Origin: Nitrososphaerota archaeon
Lineage (GTDB): Archaea; Thermoproteota; Nitrososphaeria; Nitrososphaerales; Nitrosopumilaceae
Assembly (NCBI GenBank): GCA_028866895.1
Contig: JAGWHF010000006.1
Coordinates: 109,977 to 173,976 of the forward strand
Direction: 5' to 3'
DNA length: 64,000 nucleotides
Made by a program: the position numbers and the translations under genes. The notes under the pieces are model-generated. The model was not told the origin of the DNA, made no database searches, and saw only the letters and a program-made list of their open reading frames with translations. Within the stretch, counting starts at the first letter, position 1, and each line of letters begins with the position of its first letter. Of this stretch, positions 50,099-58,060 are shown piece after piece.

Positions 50099-51244
50099 AT
50101 GACTGAAAATCCATTTGTTTTTGGGACCATAGTTAGAGGCGATAATTTTGCAGACAGGAAGAAAGAGGTCAAGGAGATCGCCTCTGACCTGACAAGCAAG
50201 ACTAACCTGATCATATTCTCGCCAAGAAGGTACGGCAAGACCTCCCTCATATTCAAGGTGCTTGAAGATCTTGAAAAAAAGAGCATAATTTGCGCCTACG
50301 TTGATCTCTATCCTGCCACCACCATTGAAAAATTTGCAAATATCTATGCGAGTTCGATGGCAAAGTCCAAGGGGGGAAAACTAGATGAGATCATCAATTT
50401 CATCAAGGATCTCATCCCGCCGGTGAAATTAACGGTAAGACCAGAGGGAACATCTGACATTGAAGGTGGGATGGAGATAGAGCTGTCACGGGGCAAGAGC
50501 GATATTAATGCAGTACTGTCGCGACTGTATGACTTGCCAGAGAGGATTGCAACCAAGAAAAGAAAGAAGATGGTAGTTGTTTTTGACGAGTTTCAAGAAA
50601 TTACAAAGATTGACGGGCAGGAGATAGAAAGGAGCTTAAGGTCAAGGATCCAGCACCACAAGAATGTCTCCTATGTCTTCATGGGCAGTCAGATGCACCT
50701 TTTGGGTAGGGCATTTGAAAGCAAGGACAGGGCGTTATACAGGATGGGCAAGCCGTTCAATCTTCGTCGCATCCCACCTGAAGAGTTTGGAATATTCATA
50801 AAAGACAGGTTCAGGGTAGGAGGTATGACAATATCAGCAGGTAATGTTGCCAAGATAGTAGACTTGACGCAATGCCATCCATATTATACGCAGCAGCTGT
50901 GCCATGAGGTCTGGAACTACCGCAAGTCCTTGGGAACCAAGTCTGTTGAAACAGATGATATCACGGTGGCAAAGGAACAGCTCATGAGAAATCAAAACTA
51001 TGCATACACTGCCTTGTGGGACTCGATCAAGGGCAAACAGAGAGCCGTGTTACTTGCCATGGCAAAAACCGGACAAAAGGAAATCTTTGCCTCTGATTTT
51101 AGAGAAGATAACGGTCTTGGAGCACCATCTACAATAGCTAGAGCTGCACAGTACCTGGAGGAAAAGGGATTGATAGAAAAAAATGGCAGCCAATATGGTA
51201 TTTCTGACACCTTCTTTGAGGAATGGTTGAAACGACTGGATTGA
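50099..51244 (+). CDS. Archaeal STAND-type ATPase with C-terminal winged helix
   Basis: 381 residues of the archaeal ATPase (MJ/PH/SSO-type, Arch_ATPase) family: N-terminal NPFVFGTIVRGDNFADRKKEV, Walker A SPRRYGKTSLI (about 42-52), Walker B VVVFDEFQEI (about 160-168), sensor MGSQMHLL, and a C-terminal winged helix (QRAVLLAMAKTGQKEIFASDFREDNGLGAPSTIARAAQYLEEKGLI). Such proteins are abundant on archaeal mobile elements and in expanded defence or regulatory families. Bounded by cassette repeats F and G. Confidence 0.92.
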   Translation: MTENPFVFGTIVRGDNFADRKKEVKEIASDLTSKTNLIIFSPRRYGKTSLIFKVLEDLEKKSIICAYVDLYPATTIEKFANIYASSMAKSKGGKLDEIINFIKDLIPPVKLTVRPEGTSDIEGGMEIELSRGKSDINAVLSRLYDLPERIATKKRKKMVVVFDEFQEITKIDGQEIERSLRSRIQHHKNVSYVFMGSQMHLLGRAFESKDRALYRMGKPFNLRRIPPEEFGIFIKDRFRVGGMTISAGNVAKIVDLTQCHPYYTQQLCHEVWNYRKSLGTKSVETDDITVAKEQLMRNQNYAYTALWDSIKGKQRAVLLAMAKTGQKEIFASDFREDNGLGAPSTIARAAQYLEEKGLIEKNGSQYGISDTFFEEWLKRLD

Positions 51245-51318
51245 TTTTTCGCAGATATGAGAACCGTATGTTTGCAAAAGAATCAGATGAGCGTTTCCTT
51301 CACATCAGGCCAATTTAG

Positions 51319-51336
51319 ATACAATTCAAATTTAAT
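51319..51336. repeat. Cassette-boundary palindrome, copy G
   Basis: On the minus strand ATTAAATTTGAATTGTAT, 75 bp after the ATPase stop; in the same orientation as F, so F and G bracket the ATPase as direct copies 1.47 kb apart. More diverged than A-F. Confidence 0.55.
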
Positions 51337-51368
51337 CAAAGGCTATATTCAAATGTAGTACATAAAAT

Positions 51369-51623
51369 ATGATGCATGGTTCTTGGAGAATTTTGTTTTA
51401 TGCGGTTTTTTTGATCGCACCTATTTCAATAGGTCCATTAGCATTTGCACAAAATGCAACAAATTCTACTAATTTCATACCTCCAAATGCCATTAGGACA
51501 ACAAATGGAGGATGGATAACTCCTCCTACCTTGCACGAGGAAATCTTGAGCCTTGTCCTTCTAACCAATATTTTGATAATGGAATTTGTAGAAACAAGTC
51601 ATAGCTTTTGTTTTAAAAAATAA
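51369..51623 (+). CDS. Small secreted protein
   Basis: 84 residues. Signal peptide (ILFYAVFLIAPISIGPLAFAQ) and a short mature part with NATNSTN sequons (likely N-glycosylation) and a hydrophobic end. The C-terminal 15 residues (METSHSFCF-like) look odd, so the end may be displaced by an indel. No family. Confidence 0.5.
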   Translation: MMHGSWRILFYAVFLIAPISIGPLAFAQNATNSTNFIPPNAIRTTNGGWITPPTLHEEILSLVLLTNILIMEFVETSHSFCFKK

Positions 51624-51798
51624 AGGAGTTCTGTAGCCACTCCGATTAGCTTACTGCCATTTTGTGTCAATTTTCTCAAACAAAACCGCAAATCCGAATC
51701 CTCTGGGGTGCAAGAAACCCCTCGGCCCGCCCCATCTGCCATATTGGACAGGTCGCAGGTATGGCGTACATGCGGCCCGATTCTTAACATGATTGAAC

Positions 51799-51951
51799 CT
51801 AATCCTTGATTCCCTGATAAACAAATACCGTGCCAAGGGCAAGGGATATCATGCCGCCTATTAAAAATGCAAAACCGACATGACTGAGAAACTTGTCGCT
51901 ATTGCCTGCAAATTTGATGCCTATGTAAAAAATAAAAATAAAACCGACCAT
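51799..51951 (-). CDS. Mini membrane protein
   Basis: 50 residues from the ATG at 51951: two hydrophobic stretches (VGFIFIFYIGIKFAG and VGFAFLIGGMISLALGTVFVYQG). Start chosen from an AAAATTTTATTG TATA-like box on this strand at 51971-51983; the frame is open to 52002. Unknown function. Confidence 0.5.
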   Translation of the reverse strand: MVGFIFIFYIGIKFAGNSDKFLSHVGFAFLIGGMISLALGTVFVYQGIKD

Positions 51952-52116
51952 TATGCCACCCATGCCCTTGAAAATTTTATTGAAACTCACCGTACAGCCC
52001 AAAAACCCGTCAGCGTACTTGATTTTAAGTTGTATCTGGATGGAATATCGAGGAGAGCCAACAAGAGAAGGATATCTTGGGCATGCTGGAAGGCGCCAGT
52101 CCGTATGCCGGAATCG

Positions 52117-52344
52117 TTATTTGCGGCCTGGTTTTCCTTTTGGCTCGTTTAATGCCTGCTTCTTTTTGTCAAAGTGCCTTACTGCAAACCCTGCAAAAAA
52201 CAGTATCCAGCCAAAGATGGTTATGGTCCCCAGGGTGCCCTTGTACGCCTGAAAGGTTGGCGAGTGTGACATTGTCGAGGAGATGATCCAGTTTGCAACC
52301 TGCATCAAGAGGCCTACTGCCATTATTATCATGCCGCGTTGCAT
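52117..52344 (-). CDS. Small two-helix membrane protein
   Basis: 75 residues, hydrophobic stretches at about 5-24 and 40-58, a lysine-rich tail (DKKKQALNEPKGKPGRK). Positive-inside orientation. No family. One of several similarly sized membrane proteins in 49.6-53.3 kb. Confidence 0.55.
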   Translation of the reverse strand: MQRGMIIMAVGLLMQVANWIISSTMSHSPTFQAYKGTLGTITIFGWILFFAGFAVRHFDKKKQALNEPKGKPGRK

Positions 52345-52409
52345 ACAGCCATAGATTTTGCATCAATCTTAAAGATTCTCATCCGTGTGGTAGCAGACAC
52401 TTTCATACC

Positions 52410-52419
52410 GTTTAATATC
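52410..52419 (+). promoter_or_regulatory. TATA box of SRPBCC gene
   Basis: GTTTAATATC at -30 to -21 from the GTG at 52440. Confidence 0.5.
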
Positions 52420-52439
52420 GTGATTAAAATTTCACAATC

Positions 52440-52838
52440 GTGAATAAAGAGCCCAGGTCAGTGGTTGTAAAAACATTGGTGACAACAAGGGACATCAAGG
52501 CAGCATACGGTTTCTTCCGCAACCTGAAGAACTGGGAGTCGGGCGGGGCGTTAAGGGAGATCAGGAAGGGGGATGACGGTTGGTGGACTGGTGATTCCCC
52601 GTTTGGCAAGGCGAGGATCAAGTTGAGAGACGATGAGAAATTCGGAATCTTGGATCATGATTTTGTGGGCGGGGGAGGTGAATGGACAGTATACTGCAGG
52701 ATTACGCCGAACGGAAGCGGGTCTACCGTATCGTGGCTGTTTGTCAGGCCTGAACAGATGACACAGGAGCAGTTTGAGGGCCAATTGGACAATTTTGATG
52801 ACGAAATTTCAGGCTGGAAAAAAGCACTGGAATCCTGA
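52440..52838 (+). CDS. SRPBCC-like small protein
   Basis: 132 residues: a first strand SVVVKTLVTTRDIKAAYGFFRNLKNWESGGALREIR, several central strands (GDDGWWTGDSPFGKARIKL, FGILDHDFVGGGGEWTVYCRITPNGSGSTVSWLFV) and a closing helix FEGQLDNFDDEISGWKKAL, the layout of SRPBCC/polyketide-cyclase-like ligand-binding proteins. Ligand unknown. Confidence 0.72.
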   Translation: MNKEPRSVVVKTLVTTRDIKAAYGFFRNLKNWESGGALREIRKGDDGWWTGDSPFGKARIKLRDDEKFGILDHDFVGGGGEWTVYCRITPNGSGSTVSWLFVRPEQMTQEQFEGQLDNFDDEISGWKKALES

Positions 52839-52976
52839 TTTTTGTACCTTCTTGCCATGGGGACCTTCCCAACTCGCGTCTCCGCTGTGATGCACCGCGG
52901 AAAAGCCGCAGTCCAACCGGGGGCAGTTTCAAAACGTGTTTTCAACTAGGCCGGGGGCGTGTTTTGGGTTGATACT

Positions 52977-53246
52977 TTACCGGGAAGACGTCGGATTCTC
53001 CCTAATTGAGTTCCTGTCTGACGTGCGGTTTGAACCTCGGCCAACAAGAAACATTCCTCCGCCAACAAGGATCACGCCGGAAAATTCTAGGCCCTCGGCA
53101 ACTAAAAGCCCGAGATGAAAACAGTTGGATCCCCACAAAGGCGAGCCGCATAGTAAAGTGCTCAGCCCCAGGACGAAAAGCACCCATCCGACCAAAAACA
53201 GGGAACCGCCCACGTAACGAACGTATGGCTGCTTTGTAATTCCCAT
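52977..53246 (-). CDS. Small two-helix membrane protein
   Basis: 89 residues. Hydrophobic spans at about 12-35 and 43-68, two cysteines between (TLLCGSPLWGSNCFHL) and a basic, polar tail. No family. Confidence 0.5.
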   Translation of the reverse strand: MGITKQPYVRYVGGSLFLVGWVLFVLGLSTLLCGSPLWGSNCFHLGLLVAEGLEFSGVILVGGGMFLVGRGSNRTSDRNSIRENPTSSR

Positions 53247-53350
53247 TATTAAGATTCAATGCCTTTGATTAATAGGGATTTGGACTCTGTGTTCTGATGT
53301 GTTTCCAAGGTTCTACATTTTCACGGCAGGCGGGTTTTTGCTGCAGAATT

Positions 53351-54211
53351 TCATGCATTGATGGCCATGATAACCTCGACAAGTGCGGCCAGTCCGTACA
53401 GGAACATAACCAAGATGATATCAACCTCAGTATGGGAGCGCTCTAGCGCATGAAACCGCCTCCTCCTTATCGACTGGACAAGCAGCACGCTCCTGCACAT
53501 GCCGATGTAGCAGGCAAGGATCTTCAGCCCCGTGGCAAGTAGCGTATACGGCAGCAGGTTGCCCGCGACAGAACCGTGGATGCCGGGCGCTGCTGCAAAT
53601 ACGGCCCTGTCAACAAGGCCCGTTGTAAATAACGCAAGGAATCCCCACGCAACCCCGAATCCCGGTATGAGCAGCGGGAGCGAGACGAGCCCCTCGTGTA
53701 TCTCACTCGTGAAAATATCTTTGCTGCTGTCGATATACTGGTGGGCAACCGTACCTCCCTCGGTCCCTGGGAGCCCCACCAAAAGGCCTGCAAGGCAGGC
53801 GGCTGCCATGGCAGCAAGTACAATGGAGTGCGCCTTGCGCCCCATCACGTCCACTATGATATATGGTTTTTTACCAGGTGCCGGGCCAGTACTGTGTTCC
53901 GTTGCAGCTTCTTCCTGCTGTTTTTCTTCCGGCACAACCTCCGGGCCATGGTCGTATTCCTGCCTACTTTGCGGGTCTGAGAGGATCTCGTAGGCCCTGT
54001 TTATCCATACCATTGCCTCCGCCGCAAGTGCGGACCCCTCCCTGTCTGGATGGAACTTTAACACAAGCTCCTTGTACCGTGTCTTGATTTCTTCCGCAGA
54101 TGCATTCCTAGGGACCCCAAGTATGGCATAATAATCAGGCTCAAGCGTACCGTTCTCATACGACGCTCCTTGGCTGCTCAACTTGCCAGCCTCCCAGGTA
54201 CAGCATGGCAT
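53351..54211 (-). CDS. J-domain protein with SpoIIM-like membrane domain
   Basis: 286 residues. J domain at about 25-90 (DYYAILGVPRNASAEEIKTRYKELVLKFHPDRE, with the HPD triad), an acidic linker, then five hydrophobic segments from about residue 128. The membrane part has the stage-II-sporulation-M style order: an IFTSEIHEGLVSLPLLIPGFGVAWGFLALFTTGLV segment, then NLLPYTLLATGLKILACYIG. An Hsp70 co-chaperone anchored in the membrane. First gene after 54228 on the same strand, 16 bp apart. Start uncertain within the first 24 residues. Confidence 0.78.
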   Translation of the reverse strand: MPCCTWEAGKLSSQGASYENGTLEPDYYAILGVPRNASAEEIKTRYKELVLKFHPDREGSALAAEAMVWINRAYEILSDPQSRQEYDHGPEVVPEEKQQEEAATEHSTGPAPGKKPYIIVDVMGRKAHSIVLAAMAAACLAGLLVGLPGTEGGTVAHQYIDSSKDIFTSEIHEGLVSLPLLIPGFGVAWGFLALFTTGLVDRAVFAAAPGIHGSVAGNLLPYTLLATGLKILACYIGMCRSVLLVQSIRRRRFHALERSHTEVDIILVMFLYGLAALVEVIMAINA

Positions 54212-54227
54212 TCAATGCTTTGCGGCC

Positions 54228-54530
54228 TCAATTCAGGTCGTCCTCCTCAGTCTCCCAGAGGTCGCCTTCCCCAGGATGCACCCTGCGCCAAAGTTCGGAG
54301 AATGCAAGCGCCTCGACTGTCAGGTCTGCCGAATCAAGGGCCGCATACGATGTCTCTGCAATCCTTCTCCCACATTTTTTGAAATACATCGCAAGGATGG
54401 AGCCTAGTATTACTGTCTCCGAGGAAACCACCGCAGCCCCCTCTTCAAAGCCTGTCTCGCGCCTGAGATCAATGGCGGTCCTTACAAGCTGGGCTATCAG
54501 GTCGTCAGTAAACTCTTCCTTTGATGTCAT
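54228..54530 (-). CDS. Small acidic protein upstream of J-domain gene
   Basis: 100 residues, helical, acidic C-terminus (EGDLWETEEDDLN). AIDLRRETGFEEGAAVVSSETVILGSILAMYFKKCG is the central part. No family recognised. It overlaps neither neighbour and likely forms an operon with the J-domain gene. Confidence 0.6.
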   Translation of the reverse strand: MTSKEEFTDDLIAQLVRTAIDLRRETGFEEGAAVVSSETVILGSILAMYFKKCGRRIAETSYAALDSADLTVEALAFSELWRRVHPGEGDLWETEEDDLN

Positions 54531-54626
54531 GCTTTGCCTCCCTTGAAATCGTGGGGCATGCGGATTCTCGTAGCTCTTGAGGGATTGCTTCTCTAATCGT
54601 TTTGAACAGCCCGTAAAATATCTTAA

Positions 54627-54656
54627 GGATATTCAATCAATATTCTATCAATATCC
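54627..54656. promoter_or_regulatory. Operator-like repeat upstream of AbrB-type gene
   Basis: GGATATTCAATCAATATTCT and ATCAATATCC: outer arms GGATATT/AATATCC form a dyad, with two ATCAATAT direct repeats inside; another GGATATCC follows at 54678-54685. It lies between the divergent 54530 and 54687 genes. Confidence 0.5.
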
Positions 54657-54686
54657 CTGTATTTAAATATATCCATAGGATATCCG

Positions 54687-54845
54687 ATGAACGTGGAGAT
54701 CAGGTTAAAGCTCCGTTGGATTGGAAATAGCATGATGGTCGCAATTCCCTCTCAGGTTGTAAGTGATTTGAAACTTAAAGCCGGTGATGATATGTTGCTG
54801 GACGTTAAAGGTTCTACAATAGTAATTAGAAAGGAAGAGAAGTAA
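54687..54845 (+). CDS. AbrB/SpoVT-type DNA-binding mini-protein
   Basis: 52 residues: MNVEIRLKLRWIGNSMMVAIPSQVV, then LKLKAGDDMLLDVKG and STIVIRKEEK. This is the swapped-hairpin AbrB fold (R-x-G-N-S-x-x-V-x-I-P). TATA-like TGTATTTAAAT at 54659-54669. No toxin gene follows within 180 bp, so either an orphan regulator or the remainder of an antitoxin pair. The gap 54846-55025 has no gene. Confidence 0.8.
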   Translation: MNVEIRLKLRWIGNSMMVAIPSQVVSDLKLKAGDDMLLDVKGSTIVIRKEEK

Positions 54846-55025
54846 TTTCTATCTCGTCTTTCTATTGGCTCTTGCAGACATTATGAAGTAAATTTTCCTT
54901 TTTACCTTTTAAGGATCCAAGACATTTCATTTTGACAGAAAATACCTCTCAACCTTGTCCTCGACATGACTGGGCCAAGGCGTTTCATGGTACCAACAAG
55001 ATCTTCTTTAGGAAGGATGGGATCA

Positions 55026-57017
55026 CTACACGACGTGCACCGTTACATCCTTCCTGAATTTTGGGTCAAGCCTCTCGTGGATCCTCCGTACATTGCCCTC
55101 CTTTGTCCAGACCTCGCACCTCTGGAACCCAAGCTCCTCCCATTTCTTCATGTTGTATGATACCTGCTCGGGGTGTGAGTGCGCCTCGCTCTCAGACTCG
55201 ACCTCTATTGAGACTGCCGACTGGCTTGAATAATCATATGCTGCCATGTCCGTCCTGTCAACCCCGTCCCGCACCTTCTGGTCTGCAATGGAGACAAAGT
55301 TGCCTCTCGATAGATGGTATTCAAAGGCTGCCCTTGCCACCTCCGTAATGTCCCGCGCCCCCCTTCCCACCGCCTCAAACGAGCAGGGAAAGTACCTCGA
55401 TGCGGCCCTGTCTGAGAGGGCATACTCCCTGATTGTCACGGCTCCCCTCCTCTCCATCTTTGATATCCTGACAAGCCCGCGCTCCACCATGCCCTCAAGC
55501 GTGCGGCTCGTGGCATTCCTGTTGTTACCCTCCGTCTTTTCCACTATGGCCCTGAGGTTGAAGGGGCCATCCCTCAGCGCAACAAGTATCCTCCACTCCC
55601 CCAGCGGCAAAAAGGCAGAAGGGTCGTCAAGCTGGAGCATCCATCTTGATGTCTCGTCGTCCGGCCCGAGAATGGACCGTATCACCTCGCCCTCCTTCCT
55701 GCCATATCTTGACCTCATGGTATCATTGAATTCCAGGACCTCCTCTTCTGAGATGAGCAGGTCCGGCGGGGGCAGCGTCCGGAAGTGCTGCGGTATGCCC
55801 TGCTCCTCGCCTGCCGGAGCCCGTGTCTTTATCGTAAATTGAAAGTCAGGCTGGGTGGCAATCTGCTCGGTAAGCTCGGAGGTAAACCTTGGGTCAATGT
55901 TCCTTGCAACCCTTGCGGCGTCCCGCCCGGCAAGCCTTCCGTAAATCTGAGTGGCCGCGTTTCCTGCAGTTGCGCCAAGTAGTGCGTCGTCTATCTGGCT
56001 TAGGTTCTGGTGCGACAGTATGAGGCCGAGGTTGTAGCTTCGCGCCTGCTCTAGCATCGTCCTCAATATGGAAAGGTTCTGGACGCGCTGGAACTCGTCG
56101 AGGCAGAGAACAACAAGGCTCCTTCCGCCTGAGGACTGGGCCGTCCTTGCAGCCCTTGCCTGGAGCGCAAACCAGATTGCAATCACAATGCCCATGATTG
56201 CAAGCCCTGTGGCATAGTGAGGCGTCTCGGTGTCTGATATCCGGACAAACGTCTGCCTGCCGGGCTTTAGCATCTCGTCAAAGTCAATTGTCGACCTCCT
56301 GACGCAGAACACCTTCCGCAGGTACCTGTCAGTTGCAAACGGCTCTATCCTGTTGAGAAGCGGCTCCCAGCTGTCCGCCCTGAGGCTGGCAACCGACCTG
56401 AGCGCGTCTTCCATCTCGCTGCCGCTCACGTTTTTCAGCCTCTGGCGTATCTTTGCAAGCCCTGCCGCGCCAGTGCCCTGCAGGCCTGCTATGATACGGT
56501 ACAGGTCAAGCATGGTGGGGGTGTCCGTATTCTGGTAGAGGTAGTTGAGGAGCAGCTTGAGTATCCGCTCCATCCTTGCAAAGACCTGCTGCTGCTCGTA
56601 AAATTCCTTGAACATGTCCATCACGTTGCCAATCTTCCTTGATATGATGTTCTCCCTGTCCTGCGAGTTGTCATACCTGGGAAGCTCAAGTAAATTGATT
56701 GCAAAGCCCGTATGGTTGATATCAAGAAATATTGCATTGCCGCAGTCTACCGTAGCCTTTTCTGCCTGCCTCAGGAAGAGCTTCGAGTCCTCGTCCTTGA
56801 CGTCGATATATATGAACGAGTTTGGGGCATTCCCGCCAAGGTTTGCCATCTCAAGGTGCTTTGAAATCTGGCGTATCAGCGTGGTCTTGCCGCACCCGCT
56901 TGAACCTACGATATACATGTGGCGCGACAGGTCGTCAGGCGATACCGTGGGGCCGTTCAGGGCGGTGTTCCGCACCATGCGGCCGTATTGCCTGTCTGGT
57001 TGATCTTTGGCTGTCAC
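55026..57017 (-). CDS. HerA/TraG-type DNA-translocating ATPase with nuclease-like tail
   Basis: About 663 residues. Walker A VGSSGCGKTTLIRQ, Walker B VVLCLDEFQRVQNLSI, then LSHQNLSQIDDALLG, the arrangement of the VirD4/TraG/HerA superfamily. It is followed by a winged helix (EWRILVALRDGPFNLRAIVEKTEGNNRNATSRTLEG) and a restriction-endonuclease-like C-terminus (AAYDYSSQSAVSIEVESESEAHSHPEQ, with E-x-E residues). Likely pumps DNA in conjugation or element transfer. Start at GTG 57017 is chosen because AATTTTTAATT (about 57040-57050) would be its TATA; the frame is open to 57164 but carries a non-coding-looking leader. Confidence 0.85.
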   Translation of the reverse strand: MTAKDQPDRQYGRMVRNTALNGPTVSPDDLSRHMYIVGSSGCGKTTLIRQISKHLEMANLGGNAPNSFIYIDVKDEDSKLFLRQAEKATVDCGNAIFLDINHTGFAINLLELPRYDNSQDRENIISRKIGNVMDMFKEFYEQQQVFARMERILKLLLNYLYQNTDTPTMLDLYRIIAGLQGTGAAGLAKIRQRLKNVSGSEMEDALRSVASLRADSWEPLLNRIEPFATDRYLRKVFCVRRSTIDFDEMLKPGRQTFVRISDTETPHYATGLAIMGIVIAIWFALQARAARTAQSSGGRSLVVLCLDEFQRVQNLSILRTMLEQARSYNLGLILSHQNLSQIDDALLGATAGNAATQIYGRLAGRDAARVARNIDPRFTSELTEQIATQPDFQFTIKTRAPAGEEQGIPQHFRTLPPPDLLISEEEVLEFNDTMRSRYGRKEGEVIRSILGPDDETSRWMLQLDDPSAFLPLGEWRILVALRDGPFNLRAIVEKTEGNNRNATSRTLEGMVERGLVRISKMERRGAVTIREYALSDRAASRYFPCSFEAVGRGARDITEVARAAFEYHLSRGNFVSIADQKVRDGVDRTDMAAYDYSSQSAVSIEVESESEAHSHPEQVSYNMKKWEELGFQRCEVWTKEGNVRRIHERLDPKFRKDVTVHVV

Positions 57018-57188
57018 ATAAATGGATTGGAATTGTTCAAAATTAAAAACAGGACAAGGGGGTTTGCTAAAAGCACGCCATTCTAGAACCCTTCGAAGAC
57101 CATTTCCAGTCTGAGGTGTGACAGTAGAGAATAGAGGCCTGACAAGTATGGGCGCAACACGCATTGTGTTGCATGCTGTCCAAGGATG

Positions 57189-57254
57189 TTAAACTCCTGG
57201 GAGTAAGGTTGTGGAGAAGAACTGGGAGAGCAAAAGTATGTTCAGGCTTTTCAT
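57189..57254 (-). pseudogene. Glycosyltransferase 5-prime remnant 1
   Basis: 21 codons, MKSLNILLLSQFFSTTLLPGV, nearly the first ten residues of the GT4 gene at 18706-19878 (NVLLLSQFFSTT), then stop. It begins in an ATGA overlap with the HEPN remnant stop. Confidence 0.65.
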
Positions 57255-57546
57255 TTCCTGAGGAGTGTTTTAATCTTGTTTATTATGCGCTCTGCTCGTA
57301 GTATGGCATCCTGGCATCCTTATCATTCATGAGTGTAGGTTGATACTCTGATTCGTTTTTCATGCTCATTAGGCCGTCAAATTGCTTTTTTATGTAATCA
57401 AACTCTACCTTTGTCCCTATTACCGTTATGACCTGATTACTCGGTGTATTCTCATGAATGGATATCCATGTCTCTTCTGGTAAGTTTCTCCCCGTCCATG
57501 CTAAAGCATTGATCGCGGTTCCCGGTTTGGCCTCTTCACTTCCCTA
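57251..57546 (-). pseudogene. HEPN-domain gene remnant
   Basis: Minus-strand reading gives AINALAWTGRNLPEETW, then VEFDYIKKQFDGLMSMKNESEYQPTLMNDKDA, then after one frame change ERIINKIKTLLRK and stop. It aligns with the C-terminal half of the HEPN protein at 4789-5181 (SAINALDGL, QFSTLLGMKNESEYQPTLMSQKDA, AERILNTVKSKLK). No start, N-terminus or partner nucleotidyltransferase remains. Confidence 0.78.
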
Positions 57547-57594
57547 CGGACAGGATGTGCGGGTCTTCTAGGGTTCAAATAGATAGGTTAACAG

Positions 57595-57684
57595 TCAGGC
57601 CGGATTGCGTCTTTTTATCCATCCTAGCGAGAGATGCAAAAATATTATAATCGAGCCAAGGAAGAGGAGGTATCCGGAGTACAT
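57595..57684 (-). CDS. Single-helix micropeptide
   Basis: 29 residues: MYSGYLLFLGSIIIFLHLSLG then WIKRRNPA, one membrane helix with a basic tail. Another open frame overlaps it on the same strand but lacks such a signature. Weak evidence only. Confidence 0.3.
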   Translation of the reverse strand: MYSGYLLFLGSIIIFLHLSLGWIKRRNPA

Positions 57685-57855
57685 GTGATATATCTCCAAG
57701 GGGCTCTGTCAACCTTGCGGCATGAGCCATCAGGTTGACAGAATACGATGTGGAATTCCAAGATATGTCTACCTCTCCCGTTCTTTCGCAACGAGCTGGG
57801 CCGCAGTCTAGATCCCTTGAGTATCTTTGCGGAAGGTGCTTTCGTCCCCTGACTG

Positions 57856-58038
57856 TCATCGTACCAGTTCTATGGTGTCTTTAGAGCGTGCGATTGCCCT
57901 TATGGCTTGCTTTGGCATGGCTTTGGGGAGTAATATCTCAAAACCTATGACACGCCCCTTGTCGTCTACGTCGAGGAACCTGTCCTTGCCAAGTGAGATC
58001 GTCTCCTTTATCTTGCCTTTTCGTGGAGCTACTCGCAC
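57856..58038 (-). CDS. DUF2283-family protein (antitoxin partner)
   Basis: 60 residues from a GTG: RVAPRKGKIKETISLGKDRFLDVDDKGRVIGFEILLPKA. The D-x-x-GRVIGFEIL phrase defines DUF2283. The family normally starts earlier with a YD-x-E-A-x-ALY-V/I strand, and those residues (KYDKEAKALYV) are encoded in frame just upstream, but without any ATG, GTG or TTG to start them. Either an unusual start codon or an indel separates it from its original start. DUF2283 usually pairs with DUF4258, the next gene upstream. Confidence 0.78.
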   Translation of the reverse strand: MRVAPRKGKIKETISLGKDRFLDVDDKGRVIGFEILLPKAMPKQAIRAIARSKDTIELVR

Positions 58039-58060
58039 GTAGAGGGCCTTTGCCTCCTTA

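Noticed and set aside
57575..57859. 94-codon minus-strand frame between the HEPN remnant and DUF2283
   Set aside because: No family-like or membrane-like character; another frame in the same place holds a short membrane-helix peptide that is slightly more plausible.
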